Assembly (NCBI GenBank): GCA_949710005.1
Contig: OX453279.1
Location: 11,738,078-11,802,077 of the forward strand
From: Ricordea florida
Taxonomy: Eukaryota > Cnidaria > Anthozoa > Corallimorpharia > Ricordeidae
Reading direction: 5' to 3'
DNA length: 64,000 nt
Shown here: piece by piece, positions 41,845 through 52,640 of the stretch
Numbering within the stretch: position 1 is the first letter of the stretch
Layout of the letters: every line of letters begins with the position of its first letter
Notes under the pieces: model-generated
Told to the model about the DNA's origin: nothing
Databases searched by the model: none
What the model saw: only the letters and a program-made list of their open reading frames with translations
Made by a program: the position numbers and the translations under genes

Positions 41845-42337
41845 GTAAATATAAATTTTGACAGTTTTTATTATATAATTACAGTCATACCAGGCCAAGT
41901 ATACCCCCAAGAATACATTATGTTTGTTACTGTTTAAAAGATCAGCCTATGAACCATTTTAAATTGTTGCAATGTAAACCACTATTGATCAGTGTTGAAA
42001 GTTTGGGTACATTCAGATCAAAACGTTTTTTTAATATATGCATCTTGTTTACATCATGAACATAATTCTACTACGAAATATGTATGCAAGTTATCACAAT
42101 AAACCTGTGAAACTAGTAGTCCATTTCCAATGCTTGAAATCGCCCCAAGGTAAAATAAAATACAAACCAACAAACAATATAAACTTGCTAAAGAGACTAC
42201 TATTGGACTAACATCAAGTTCACAGGATGTATATATTGCAAACACTCTGCAAAGTGGTTGATATATGTAAAAATGTTGGTCAAGATTATTTTTAAGTTCC
42301 AAAAAAACATTTGTAAGGTTATGATTGCTTAATAAAG
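41845..42337. other. Non-coding
   Basis: No supported gene; intron or spacer between the plus-strand exon and the minus-strand integrase-like gene. Confidence 0.4.
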
Positions 42338-43015
42338 TTATTCTTGTAATTTCTGAAGAATTATAGATCTTGCATTGCAAAAATGATTAATGCCAGAATC
42401 ACCATCATCAGCTAATGGATCAATGCTTGAGTAAAGTACCTCCAAATCATCATTAGTAAGTTGGCATGAATTTTCTGGCACAACAATGTGATTATCTGAG
42501 TCATCTTGTGATAACATTTCATAGTCAACACCATAATGATAGATGTCTTGGGGATGCTGTGAACTGGAAAGGCTGCAAGACAGCATTCCAGCATTCCAAA
42601 GAGCAATTGGAGAGCCATATCCAGCTGTTCTGATGCCATGATAGTTCCATTGTGAAGTAAATTCTTCCAAAGATCTTGATATACGGGGAATGAACACAAA
42701 GTGAAGTGCTGCCAAGTCAATTTCGTTAGTTGAGTCCAATATATCATAATGTTCCATGTGCTTGAATATGGCAGAGTAGTTGTAGTTTACAACTCGATTG
42801 ACTTCCCTCCACAATCGTTCAATGCGTGTGTTATGGACACTTCTCCCTGTAATGAAACTTCCTCTATTTGCACCCTGATGCAAAATCATGAACCTTGCTA
42901 TATCATAATTTTCTACACCCATATCACCTCTAACTCTGCTGGGAATTCCAAAGATGTCAGTTCCTGATTGGAAAAATTGAAGAGCTGTATCTGCCAAATT
43001 ATTACAGGCACAGCC
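42338..43015 (-). CDS. Integrase-like (rve) protein, C-terminal part
   Basis: Minus strand, 226 codons to the stop at 42338. The second acidic residue of an integrase fold is in RVRGDMGVENYDIA and the third in NTRIERLWREVNRVV. Further blocks are LAALHFVFIPRI and LEEFTSQWNYHG. This is the integrase core family that is multi-copy in cnidarians, fish and some fungi. The first Asp is not here. It is found 9.5 kb away, at 52.5 kb on the same strand. The frame is open right up to 43016, where a Penelope-like element begins, so that element seems to have landed in the coding sequence. Confidence 0.65.
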   Translation of the reverse strand, partial: GCACNNLADTALQFFQSGTDIFGIPSRVRGDMGVENYDIARFMILHQGANRGSFITGRSVHNTRIERLWREVNRVVNYNYSAIFKHMEHYDILDSTNEIDLAALHFVFIPRISRSLEEFTSQWNYHGIRTAGYGSPIALWNAGMLSCSLSSSQHPQDIYHYGVDYEMLSQDDSDNHIVVPENSCQLTNDDLEVLYSSIDPLADDGDSGINHFCNARSIILQKLQE

Positions 43016-43102
43016 AATAAATTAGATGAATGATTAAATGAATCTTAATCCCCACGGTATCAACGAACGTTTCTCATTCATTTAATCATTCATCTAATTT
43101 AT
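43016..43102. repeat. 5' inverted tail of the Penelope-like element
   Basis: AATAAATTAGATGAATGATTAAATGAA (in pieces under 20: AATAAATTAGATG, AATGATTAAATGAA) at 43016-43042 is the complement of 43076-43102. Such inverted fragments adjoin the upstream repeat of many Penelope-like insertions and arise during integration. Confidence 0.8.
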
Positions 43103-43291
43103 TCACTTCCATTCACACATTGCTATGGTTCCACCAATAGCATGGCTCCAAACTTCTCTATATAAATTGTACGTAACCCACAATCCTCTCATTCGCTCCG
43201 ACGAAGGGCTAACGCTCGAAACGTCAGCACCTCCCATTCACCTTACGGTGGTATAACTTATTTAATCAACTCGTTTGATTTATCCAATTTC
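43043..43291 (+). repeat. Upstream pLTR of the Penelope-like element
   Basis: 249 bp, identical by eye to 46122-46370. It carries a hammerhead-like motif (43195-43228). Confidence 0.9.
43195..43228 (+). ncRNA. Hammerhead-like motif in the pLTR
   Basis: CCGACGA (43198-43204), stem II GGGC-TAAC-GCTC, GAAA (43218-43221), CGTC, and a 3-bp stem I (GCT/AGC). The layout is that of the minimal type I hammerheads known from Penelope-like elements. However, the invariant U4 is C here, in both repeats. The same motif recurs at 46274-46307. Confidence 0.5.
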
Positions 43292-43452
43292 CTGTGTTTA
43301 AATTTCCCACCGACGCAGCACCAGTTTCTTTAGAAACTATACCCACAATACTTGTTATCTTCATCGCTGCGACCACCAACGTTGTTCAGTATTTTTCATT
43401 CCACAGCCCGGACTTCACATACAAGAGAACCATACAGTGATCGCAGACCAAG

Positions 43453-46164
43453 ATGCCAAGCCTGAAGACACTCATCAAGGAGCTACGCCAGGAAATCGTA
43501 AGTTACCTCTTTCCTTTTCCTTCCACTAGCAGTAGTTTAGGTTTCCGTCTAGCCACACACATTTTCACTAAAACTAGGTTTTGTAGTCACATTAACTTTA
43601 TTGGTCGTTGCCTACAATCCAAAGTCATTCCAAAAGGTTTCCAGTCCAACTTTCACGCATCTGCCTTTTCTTCATCAAACCGAGAGTACCTAAAGGAAAT
43701 TCAGTGTGTCCAAAATGTTTTCTCACGCAAAATTATGAGAATTACCGTTAAAGCTATGTGTAAAAAACGTGATGACCTCGACCAACAAATTATGCAATGC
43801 CGTTCCGAACTTTCCAAAATCTGCCCTACCATTTTAGTTCAGTCTATTCGCTCCAAAATTCAAGAACTCAATTCTAAACTTTTCAATTACCTGCACGTAA
43901 TCAAGACCCAAAAACTTCAAAATTTATTAGGGTCCAAAATCACTAATAGCCCACCACTCGAAAACAACAACACTGTAGTCACCATTCCAGCAGATTTACC
44001 ACTTTCCGATCCCGAAAAGTCTGTTCTCAGCAAAGGTTTAAATTTTGTTCCCATAGCTAAACGAACCGATGAATTCGCAATCAAACGAGATGTCGAAAAA
44101 TTCCTTCGCCGCGTCCAACTTAAAGCTTTTTTCCATAACAAAGAGGACAATTCTCACACCTCAGAAAAAGACATCTTTGAAACAATTAACGTTCGAAAAT
44201 CTAAATGGACTCCCCCAGAGGGCCAATTCACTTCTGTAGACTTCTTCGTCCAAAACTGCCGTTATGATGTTCAAAAACTAAAATTCAATCGTAACACTAA
44301 ATGTTTCAACCTTTCCACTGAAGAATGGGCGGCCCCTAAAAATCTTAGCAAGCAGAAGGATGTTGTAATTAAACCTGCCGACAAAGGCGGTGCGGTAGTC
44401 GTTTGGCGGTCCGACCTTTACCAACAAGAAGCTTTTCGGCAACTTTCCGACAAATCTTTTTATGCTAAAGTAGACAAAGACCTCACCTTAACCAACCAAA
44501 AGCTCGTCAAGGAAACTATTCAAGATCTCATTTCAAAACAAGAATTACCCGTCACGGCTAAGAATCTAATTATCACAACTCCTAGAACTTCACAAATCTA
44601 CTTTAAACCTAAAATTCACAAACCGAACAATCCCGGCCGACCCATTGTTTCTGCATGCAGTTGCCCAACTGAACTTATCTCTAGCTATTTAGACAAAATC
44701 ATGGTACCCATTGTCAAATCTTTACCATCCTACATTAAAGACACCAACCACGCTCTAAAAATCTTCCGCGACTTCAACTTCTCCGGCGAAAACAAGTTTA
44801 TTTTCACCATGGACATCACTTCTCTATACACTGTCATACCGAACAACGAAGGACTTCTAGCACTCAAATTTTATTTCAACCAGCGCTCTACTAAAGAGCC
44901 CAGTTCAGAAACATTACTTCGCCTTGCCGAACTAGTTTTAACTCTCAACTGTTTTTCATTCTCCAACAACTACTACCAACAAATTAATGGTGTCGCTATG
45001 GGCACTAAAATGGGACCTAGCTATGCCAATCTCTTCGTAGGCCACGTTGAAAACCAATTTTTCAGCCAATACAACGGACCTAAACCTAAACTATATCGCC
45101 GCTACATTGACGACTGCGTTGGCGCAACTTCATCCACCAGGGAAGAACTTGAGCATTTCATTAACTCTGTCAACTCGTTCCACCCAGCATTAAAATATAC
45201 TTGGCAAATTTCAGAAACCTCAATAGCTTTTCTCGATATCAATGTTTCAATTCACAACAACGGCCTATCAACTAGTGTGTACTACAAACCTCCAGACTCT
45301 CATAGTTATTTGTTGCACTCGTCTTCTCACCCCAGCCATGTTAAAAATTCTATTCCATATTCTCAATTCCTCAGACTTCGACGTTTATGTAGTGATGAGT
45401 TGGACTTTTCCAGCAAATCAGAAGAAATGCTCCAGTTCTTCAAGAACCGTGGCTACCCTGACTCAGTTGTGAAGACAGCTCAACAACGCGCCCAAACAAC
45501 TGACCAACACTCAGCACCACAAACGTCACAAAAGGAAAAGAACCAGAGAATACCGTTCACACTCACTTTTCACCCACTCAACCTACCTGTTAAGAACATC
45601 ATTCTGAAGAACTTCAAGTTACTTCAGAATGACAACGAAACAGGCAGCATCTTCTTACTACCACCACTCATCTCATTTAAACGTAACAAAAACGTAAGCG
45701 ATTTTTTAGTTAGAAGTACACTAAAATCAGACTAATCACCTGGCACATTCAACTGCACACGCAAAAGATGCAAAACTTGCCCTTTCATCTATAACACAGA
45801 CAAAATAGCAGGACCTAAACGATCGTTTAAAATCACCGACCGTTTCACATGCATTTCTGCCAATGTTATCTATTGCATAAAATGCACCTTATGCAAGAAG
45901 ATATACATCGGCGAGACCGGAAGGAGATTAGGTGACGGTTTCCGCGAAAATCTGCGTGACGTCGAACGAAATGACAAAGATGCATCGAAACCTGTAGCGC
46001 GACACTTTAATCTACCTAACCAATCAACTCACAACATGGCGGTATGTGGCCTTTCCGTGCATCAGGGCAACACGGAAAGCCGTAAAAACCTAGAACAGAA
46101 GTTTATCTTCCAGCTCGGTTCTCTTAATCCCCACGGTATCAACGAACGTTTCTCATTCATTTAA
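43453..46164 (+). pseudogene. Penelope-like reverse transcriptase plus GIY-YIG endonuclease
   Basis: One frame of 903 codons is broken only by TAA at 45733-45735 (codon 761). The reverse transcriptase has FTMDITSLYTVIP, INGVAMGTKMGPSYANLF and the catalytic YIDD (Asp553, Asp554), then thumb region AFLDINVSI. The stop falls before a Cys-rich linker (CTRKRCKTC) and the GIY-YIG nuclease (VIYCIKCTLCKKIYIGETGRRL, split here as VIYCIKC and KKIYIGETG; about residues 805-830). The nuclease nicks target DNA and the transcriptase copies from there. Its last 14 codons lie inside the downstream pLTR. A GTAAGT near 43498 could be a splice donor, as some of these elements have introns. Confidence 0.85.
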
Positions 46165-46370
46165 TCATTCATCTAATTTATTCACTTCCATTCACACATT
46201 GCTATGGTTCCACCAATAGCATGGCTCCAAACTTCTCTATATAAATTGTACGTAACCCACAATCCTCTCATTCGCTCCGACGAAGGGCTAACGCTCGAAA
46301 CGTCAGCACCTCCCATTCACCTTACGGTGGTATAACTTATTTAATCAACTCGTTTGATTTATCCAATTTC
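46122..46370 (+). repeat. Downstream pLTR of the Penelope-like element
   Basis: 249 bp, offset 3079 from the upstream copy, identical by eye. It overlaps the end of the coding frame. Confidence 0.9.
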
Positions 46371-46666
46371 TTCTAAAAAGGGTGTGGTTGGACAAGATAT
46401 AAAGGAGTGCCTCATTTAAAACTTGAAAAGCAGTAGTGGACTCTTGTTTTTTCAATATGCTAAAGATATTAGGAATTTCTGAAAATATAAACTTAAATTG
46501 TACCATACAAAAAGATACCACATTGCTGATATTTGCCCCTAGGCAATAATTTTATGAAAGTACCTGTTAACATGCTACCCCTTCCTGGTTGTCGCTGAAC
46601 ATGATGAACTACTATACTCCACCTTCTTCACAACAAAAATGTAGAAGTTGGTTCTGTGCAAACAGT
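46371..46666. other. Non-coding sliver between two insertions
   Basis: About 300 bases of presumed integrase-gene or intron sequence stranded between the Penelope-like element and the 5.5-kb TIR element. A minus-strand coding-like stretch (VVHHVQRQPGRGSM) followed by a donor GTACTT lies near 46565-46620; not recognised. Confidence 0.35.
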
Positions 46667-46670
46667 AATT

Positions 46671-46920
46671 GTGACCCTCCACGGGATTTCCAACATAATG
46701 GTGATAACACGGGCACGCGTGCGATGACACAGCACGCTAAGCGTGACATCTGACACGCATATGCGCATATTTAATAAGGAATCAAAGAGTGTCACGGTAG
46801 CTTTTGTTTTGCACGTCTTAACACGCTAAATCTTTAATTGACTTTATTTTCTGCAGCGTGTTAAAAGACACGCTTCATAGCGTGTTAAAGTCGTGTTATA
46901 TGGCACGGTAGCACCAAAGA
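46671..46920 (+). repeat. Left TIR and subterminal ACACGC array
   Basis: TIR at 46671-46720. To about 46920 there are ten or more variants of ACACGC, GCGTGT or TGACACG. Similar motifs crowd 51900-52100 at the other end. Likely transposase binding sites, by analogy with other elements. Confidence 0.6.
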
Positions 46921-48301
46921 GGTTAAGCAAGAAAGGCTCTTACTGCGCTGTGAAAGTTACTTAATTAATAAAAATTGAATCACGGTCGCGAAAAAAGGCG
47001 CCTGATGTAAAAAGTTCTTCCAAGCACAAGCGCTCGCACCTTACGCTGAAAGATAAGAAATGAAATAACAGGACCGTAAATTATTGAAAAAAATCAAGAG
47101 CCATTATGTGGCTCTTGAAAAAATATAACTTGTTGTCGATACAATTCGTCTTGTGAACTAACATAACAAAGCCAAAACAGCATTGAAGATTTTTACTTTC
47201 CTTCTGTGCGTAAAATGTTCGCATAATTACACTATACTAAACATCAAGCATTCGTACTATTTAAATACTACATAAGGCTTGTAGTTGGCACCACGAAAGA
47301 GAGATAAATCAATCACTTAAAACTCGTGCTTTGTCGTTTTGTCGTGACGGAACCGAAAATTTGGTTGCTCCACCTGTTTCAGATTGAGAACTTGTTAAAT
47401 TTATTGCGAGTGACTGATAGCTAATTGAAAGTATTGTAAAATTATCTTCGTAAAGATGCAGTGCCTATTTATTCGCTTTTTTACATCAATGTATGTGGTT
47501 GAAAACTTAGTGCAAGTAATTAAACAAAATGTAAGGTTTTGTAAACTTACAAGAGTGTGTGGGTATTGTTTCTCGAGCCCGAAGCCATAATTTAAAACCA
47601 GACAGTACTGTTCTCAGACTACAAATGTTTAATTCTAACAAAGTAACAAGATTTTGATTTTGTAGTGCTCTCTACCCCGATTTCCCGATTAGTATGACAC
47701 CTGATTTTGCCCATGAGACACGTCAGGTTGAAACAATCAGGAGAGTCAGGATCCCTGTTAGGATACGTTTTTCTAGGTGCCTAAATCGTTTTCTTAATTG
47801 TTGGTTTGTTTTCGACAGCACTTTTGGCTGTTTTTCAAGAAGTTTGAGCCAATTTTAATTAAAGAATAATACATGAAAATAAAGTAATTCCTTTTGAGCT
47901 CTAAAAATAATAAAAATAAAGAAAAAACTCTTGCGATGCGAGTGGGAGTTTATAAAACGGTTGCAAACTTAGCGTTTTCGGCTTGCCGTCCAAACGTGAA
48001 CGATCTTAAACGGGTGTTTCCAACAACACTTTAATATTGAGTTTATAAAGCGGTACTCGCGTGGACATTGCCGCGGCAGCTTTGTTTCCGCCGCCAAAAG
48101 ACTTGTTAATTTTGCCTTCTTCAAAAGGTATTGTTTATCAAAGTAGCACCTCGTAGTTATCGCACTTATTGCTAGGGGTGGCTAAAAGAAGACAAAAGAC
48201 TGAATAGAAATCATTTATTGCTCAGGCATAAAAGCCTGAGACAAGCGAAAGAGTATGACTGTGATTACAGCTTTGTGTTTGATTGTTACTAGAGGTTCGT
48301 A
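46921..48301. other. Non-coding, 5' side of the captured gene
   Basis: No gene seen. The part before 48302 should hold the promoter of the three-exon gene. Confidence 0.4.
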
Positions 48302-51091
48302 ATGGCTTTACGCAACCTTACCAAAGTTCCAAAACTGTGTCTTGTGTATTTTGCTGTTGACAAAAGTACATGCGTTATTGAAACGAAAAAACTTCGTTCG
48401 AAAGAGACAGGGAAGCTGTTTTCGGAGACTGCACCAAATACAAGAGACATGGTTACGGTCAAAAGTGGACGCAAACTGCTAGAAGCTATGGTTATTGCGA
48501 CAGATGGTAAGTAGTCTTCGTCCTTTCCGATCTTTTTCTCGATGATTGTTAACGGACCTTACTCATGTTTCGCTGCGTTTCAAGTTTTTGCTATAATTGT
48601 TGTTGTCCTTAAAGTTTTTATGACAATTGCATTTTCTAAAATTTTTAGAAAACGAAGATAACCTTAATAAAGAGGAAAGGGCTTTCGTTGAAACGAACGC
48701 AGGGCTTTTCGACTCGGAAGTGGTTTCTGTTGGAAAGAAAAGAACCAACGAAGACGAGGATACTAATGCGTCGAAAAAACGAAAAACTTCTAGTGACGAG
48801 GTAAGCTTGTAATGTTGAGCAATTTTTCATCAAGATTCATCAAACGAGCGTTAAATTATTCGTTAAATTCAATTACGGTCACTTCGCCCCATGGTCATTT
48901 CGCTCCCAGTCACTTTGCCCCAACCAAGAGTCAGTTCGCTCCATAGAGAAGTTACGTCGCTCCATGTAAGAAATTAGTGAAATTTGTCATGAATTGTTTG
49001 TTTTGATGTTGGAGTTTGACTGAGTTACATCGCACGCGAATTGTAATTTTTTGTTACAAATAATATTCGCCTCCTGAACTATAACTGTTAACTAGTCATA
49101 GTTGTCACTAAATCTGCCCCCGACCTTGTAAAAACTGAATGAAGACTGCATGTGGTTGTCCATGTATTTGTTATGAACCTTTGAAATGTAGTTTTCGTTT
49201 GAGAGTGCAAATTCCTTGTTGTGTTTTGTCAATTATCGCACTTTGTTTCTTGGGTTAATGGAAATCCTCATACATATCGTGTTTAGGATGGGCAATGGTA
49301 TTTTAACATGTCATACTGAGTTCAATCAACAAGGCAAATGTAATAGAACGCGTGTTAAACAACAAAACGATCTTTAAAGCACAAATATTTGACTAAAACA
49401 GGCACTACAATCTCTGGCTACAAATGAACTACATGTACAGTGGTCAATGATGTATGACCATACAGGTTCGCGAATTTACTTCAACAAGGCATTATCTTCT
49501 CTCGAACAGATGTAATATGAGCAAGTATTGAAAAGCAGCTCTGTGAACTCCTTTTTAGCTGGCAAATTTGATAAATATGGCATAAACAAATGTGTACACA
49601 CTTCCAAAAAAGAATCAACTGCACATGAATAAATGCCCGGGTCAGTGAAAACCGACTTCATAAAGTGTCGTCTACGAAACGCAACGAACGACTGCTTTGG
49701 CTTCGAGTGTGACATTCTTAAACAAAACCCGGTTATTTCACGTTACCACCTTTCTTGTTTTTGACTGGGTTTTGAAATATTTGAGCTATTCCTGATGTGG
49801 TTTGAATCGAGTCTGTCGATCCACGTTGCTGATTTGTGTCTGACAAATCAAGTTCAAAGTTCTGTCGATCGACGTTGCTGATTTGTGCCTGACAAATCAA
49901 GTTGTTTAAAAATAAAGAATTCCAGTACTGCTGAATAGCTTTTTGTTAATGATGTGATACTCAATGATAAAAATACTCATCTTATAGCTTGGAATGAAAT
50001 AAGAAAGCTTGGAATGAAATCGTGACGACTCGTTGCCAAACTTGCCAAACCTGCCAAACCCAGTTTGCGCGGTTGCTGAGCCAGGCGCACATGGAGAAAA
50101 TTAACCGGGACCACCGTGCGCGCCTATTGTCGTCAAATCGAGAAAATTTTCGCGTACTAACACTACGACCATACGATACTTCTTATTTACGCGGGGAACA
50201 TTAGGGTGCCTCCTCGGGTTCCGGCCTCTTGGCCGGAACCCTGCGGGGGCAATGATTTTATTTAGTTCTCGAGATTTCTGACGATTGTGAATTACTACCG
50301 TAACGGTAATGTAACTCTATCTTACCGTAACGCAAGTAACTGTGGTATAGAGGTGTTCTTCATGCCGAAAAGTAAACTTCAAAGTCAGTCTTCTGTTATC
50401 TGCTGAATTCGGCAATTCTGACGAGACAAAAACGTGCGCGCATCATTAAAGCGCGCGCGCAGTCTTGAAATCAGGTTAAAACGAGAGGCAAAGTTTTTAT
50501 TCGTTTTGCACCTAATCAGCCACCCATACTTTTTGAATTTGTAGTTGCAGATGTTGAATGAATTCATCAGAGAGCGGGATGAAAAACAGGCCCGGTTAAA
50601 ACAGCAGCGTATTAATGGTGAGAAGGCTAAAACAACTAAAATGGCGTCCATTCAGTGTGACAGACGAGACGTCCTCAAAAGATCAGAAGTGGCTGTGCAG
50701 ACCGAGTTCCCAGACGTAATGGATGATCTGAAGGAACAAATCAGACAGCTGACTAAGATCGTGGCCGATCTTACCGCCCTGAAGAACAAACACCAAAGCG
50801 AAGTGGGTAATAATCAGTTAAACGACGCAGACATCCTCTCGGACTCGCTAAGCGATGCCTTGCCATTCGACACGGAACTTTCCAGCATAGTTAGTACTAC
50901 TAACTATGTTTCCAGTAATCAGCCAATTCCAGAAACACCACCAGCGCAGCCACCGCTTTCACTCCCACCATCTCTGCGATCACTGCTATCCACCATTAAT
51001 CAGAATGCCCCACTTGTGCAGCGCAGATACAGCAGTCACGGCCCCACAGATGATCAGCGGCAAAAGGTTGAATCGATGGTTTCCCTTGGAG
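48302..51091 (+). CDS. Three-exon gene inside the TIR element, function unknown
   Basis: Exons 48302-48506, 48649-48800 and 50551-51091 all have GT/AG borders and join in frame (phases 1 and 0). Exon 1 is a compact domain (VYFAVDKSTCVIETKKLRS ... VKSGRKLLEAMVIATDG). Exon 2 is acidic with a nuclear-signal-like KKRKTSSDE. Exon 3 has a coiled coil (FIRERDEKQARLKQQR ... LKEQIRQLTKIVADL), then a Pro-rich linker, and ends before GTAACA. The layout resembles BEN-domain proteins, but no BEN domain itself is visible, so further exons may be missing. All exons are open, a sign of fairly recent constraint. It may be an element gene or a captured host gene. Confidence 0.55.
48872..48965. repeat. Degenerate GTCACTTCGCCCC tandem repeat
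   Basis: Five imperfect units of about 16-20 bp: GGTCACTTCGCCCCAT, GGTCATTTCGCTCC, AGTCACTTTGCCCCA, AGTCAGTTCGCTCCAT, AGTTACGTCGCTCCAT. Lies in the intron of the three-exon gene. Confidence 0.75.
49476..49715 (-). pseudogene. Fragment of an unnamed Cys-containing transposon protein
   Basis: 80 open codons on the minus strand, from an ATG at 49715 (MSHSKPKQSFVAFRRRHF). The block TDPGIYSCAVDSFLEVC has the look of a cysteine-peptidase active-site helix (Cys followed by a helix, as in ubiquitin peptidases), and I have the impression of similar multi-copy proteins in cnidarians. Only this piece is open. It lies antisense inside the intron of the three-exon gene. Confidence 0.3.
49812..49903. repeat. 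49-bp tandem duplication
   Basis: TCTGTCGATCNACGTTGCTG ... CTGACAAATCAAGTT occurs twice, starting 49812 and 49861, with two differences. Confidence 0.85.
50216..50241. repeat. Perfect 11-bp hairpin
   Basis: GGGTTCCGGCC, loop TCTT, GGCCGGAACCC. GC-rich in an AT-rich setting. Lies in the intron, 310 bases before exon 3 of the three-exon gene. Confidence 0.8.
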
Positions 51092-51309
51092 GTAACATTA
51101 TCACATTATTGGTGCCATGAAAAGGGACTGACTGCAGAGCTGGAAATTACACTTGTTATTGGTGTCACGGTTCTTTTCGGCTACCCTGGGTACCAGTGGG
51201 GTTTGTTTTGTTTTCGTGGCGAAGCTGCAATTGCGAGCGCTCAAAAGCGCAGCTTCGCCTCGAAAGAAAACAACAAAACTCTCCAGGGAAATTTCAGTGC
51301 AGCATTTTT

Positions 51310-51770
51310 GATCATGAAATCAAAACAAAACAGGTTTCATGTTACAATTTGTGATTCATTCGAAGATAACAGGTGAAGTTTACAAAATAGATCATCGATC
51401 CGACGATAAAAATTAGTTGTGTGTGTGCGTGATTTTACTTTTTTTACAACCTAAAATAACTAAAAATATTGTCTTTCTCGCCGTGAAAAGCGACAAATAG
51501 GCTTGATTACAGCGGAAAGCTGGAAATATTAATTTACTAGTATGTTGTCCCGGCTGTGGCCTAATTTCAGCCGTCAGTTATCACAAATTTTTCCGATTAT
51601 GAAATCATTGATCTTGCTATAAATTTCCGTGTTTTGAGAAAAGAATGTGGCAAACAAAACGAGTTTCATGAGACAATTTGTGATTCATTGGAAGACAACA
51701 GATGAAATTTACAACATGAATCACCGATTCGATGATAAAAGTAATATTACGAATGCGTGCTCGTGATGAA
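51310..51770. repeat. Diverged tandem duplication, about 340-bp offset
   Basis: Blocks GTTTCATGTTACAATTTGTG and GTTTCATGAGACAATTTGTG, each followed by ATTCATT-GAAGA-AACAG-TGAA-TTTACAA and ATC-CCGA-GATAAAA, recur at 51332 and 51663. No coding capacity. Between exon 3 and the right TIR. Confidence 0.6.
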
Positions 51771-52152
51771 GATAGGATAATTTTTCGCGCATGCAAGTTG
51801 ACACCGTTGTGACAAAAACTTGGATCGGATCAACGTTAAGAAACTCTTACAGATGGTTGCCTTGATCTCTGTCTTACTATTATTTAATAACACAGCACAA
51901 ACGTGATATTTCGCACACCAGAGTGTAATATGACACGGCATGACACGGCTTTTGTTTTCGCATCCTTTGACACGCTGCTTTGTTTAACTGAACACGGTTC
52001 ATTGTTTATGTGTAACAAAAGAAAAATTTTAATTATGCGTGCATCGTGCCACACTGCTACTGTGTTAACAAAAATTTCTTTTGTCTACCGTGCTAAAATA
52101 GCGTGCCCGTGTCATCACCATTATGCTGGAAATCCCGTGGAGGGTCACAATT

Positions 52153-52479
52153 TGTAAGAGGGACACAAGCTACAACTTTCATGGTAGGGTTAAAGTGAAT
52201 GCAATTTTTGGCATTTTATAACTATTTAATCATTATTATCACTGTTATGATTGTCAAAGAACCAGAAGCAAAATGTGATTAGAACAAGGATTTTTTTTTC
52301 TATCAAGCCTTGATCAAAATGTTAGAGTGTACTCTTGTTTGTGTTTGTGCTATGTTAATTTTTTCTTAATCCAGAAACAAAATAGTCTTTGACAGTTGGA
52401 ATGCTGCACAAGCCCTACATTTTTTGTCAAAATTTATACCACACTATAACAATGATCTTTTATTCTATTTAAACACTAT
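52153..52479. other. Non-coding, presumed intron of the integrase-like gene
   Basis: No coding sequence. Lies between the TIR element and the central integrase exon. Confidence 0.35.
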
Positions 52480-52640
52480 AAACTATAATAGGCACCATAT
52501 AAGTTTATGGTTGCCATCTATATGCCACTACGACAACAGATGTTTCACATTGTACTGGCGTCTTTTGACAGTTGATTTCCACCTTTGCACTATACCAATG
52601 GGGTCAATCCTCAACAATGATAGACGGATCCTTTCATGTT
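52480..52640 (-). pseudogene. Integrase-like gene, central fragment with first catalytic Asp
   Basis: On the minus strand one frame reads RIDPIGIVQRWKSTVKRRQYNV and, after a stop, WHIDGNHKLI. The Asp in WHIDGNHKL (52517-52519) fits the first acidic residue of the integrase fold whose second and third are at 42.3-43.0 kb. Stops and substitutions break it. It is the middle piece of the gene torn apart by the two insertions. Confidence 0.55.

Larger units (their letters stand above)
43016..46370 (+). mobile_element. Penelope-like retroelement, 3.36 kb, nearly intact
   Basis: Two direct 249-bp terminal repeats (43043-43291, 46122-46370) are identical by eye. A 27-bp inverted piece of the repeat (43016-43042 matches 43076-43102 inverted) sits at the 5' end, as is usual for Penelope-like elements. 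One long frame encodes a reverse transcriptase and a GIY-YIG endonuclease. Identical repeats mean recent insertion. It lies on the strand opposite the integrase-like gene it interrupts. Confidence 0.85.
46671..52148. mobile_element. 5.5-kb DNA element with TIRs and candidate AATT target duplication
   Basis: GTGACCCTCCACGGGATTTCC and its continuation to about 46720 is repeated in inverted form at 52099-52148 with only two or three differences. AATT stands on both sides (46667-46670, 52149-52152) and could be a 4-bp target duplication or two more TIR bases. Inner flanks are crowded with ACACG/CGTGT motifs. It contains a three-exon plus-strand gene and a fragment of a minus-strand gene, but I could not identify a transposase. 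Superfamily unknown. Confidence 0.6.

Noticed and set aside
43453..46164. LTR retrotransposon or group II intron
   Set aside because: The GIY-YIG nuclease after the reverse transcriptase, direct pLTRs and the inverted 5' tail are specific to Penelope-like elements. No protease, RNase H or integrase is present.
46671..52148. BEN-domain protein call for the three-exon gene
   Set aside because: Only the layout is reminiscent. No BEN domain is visible, so the function is left open.
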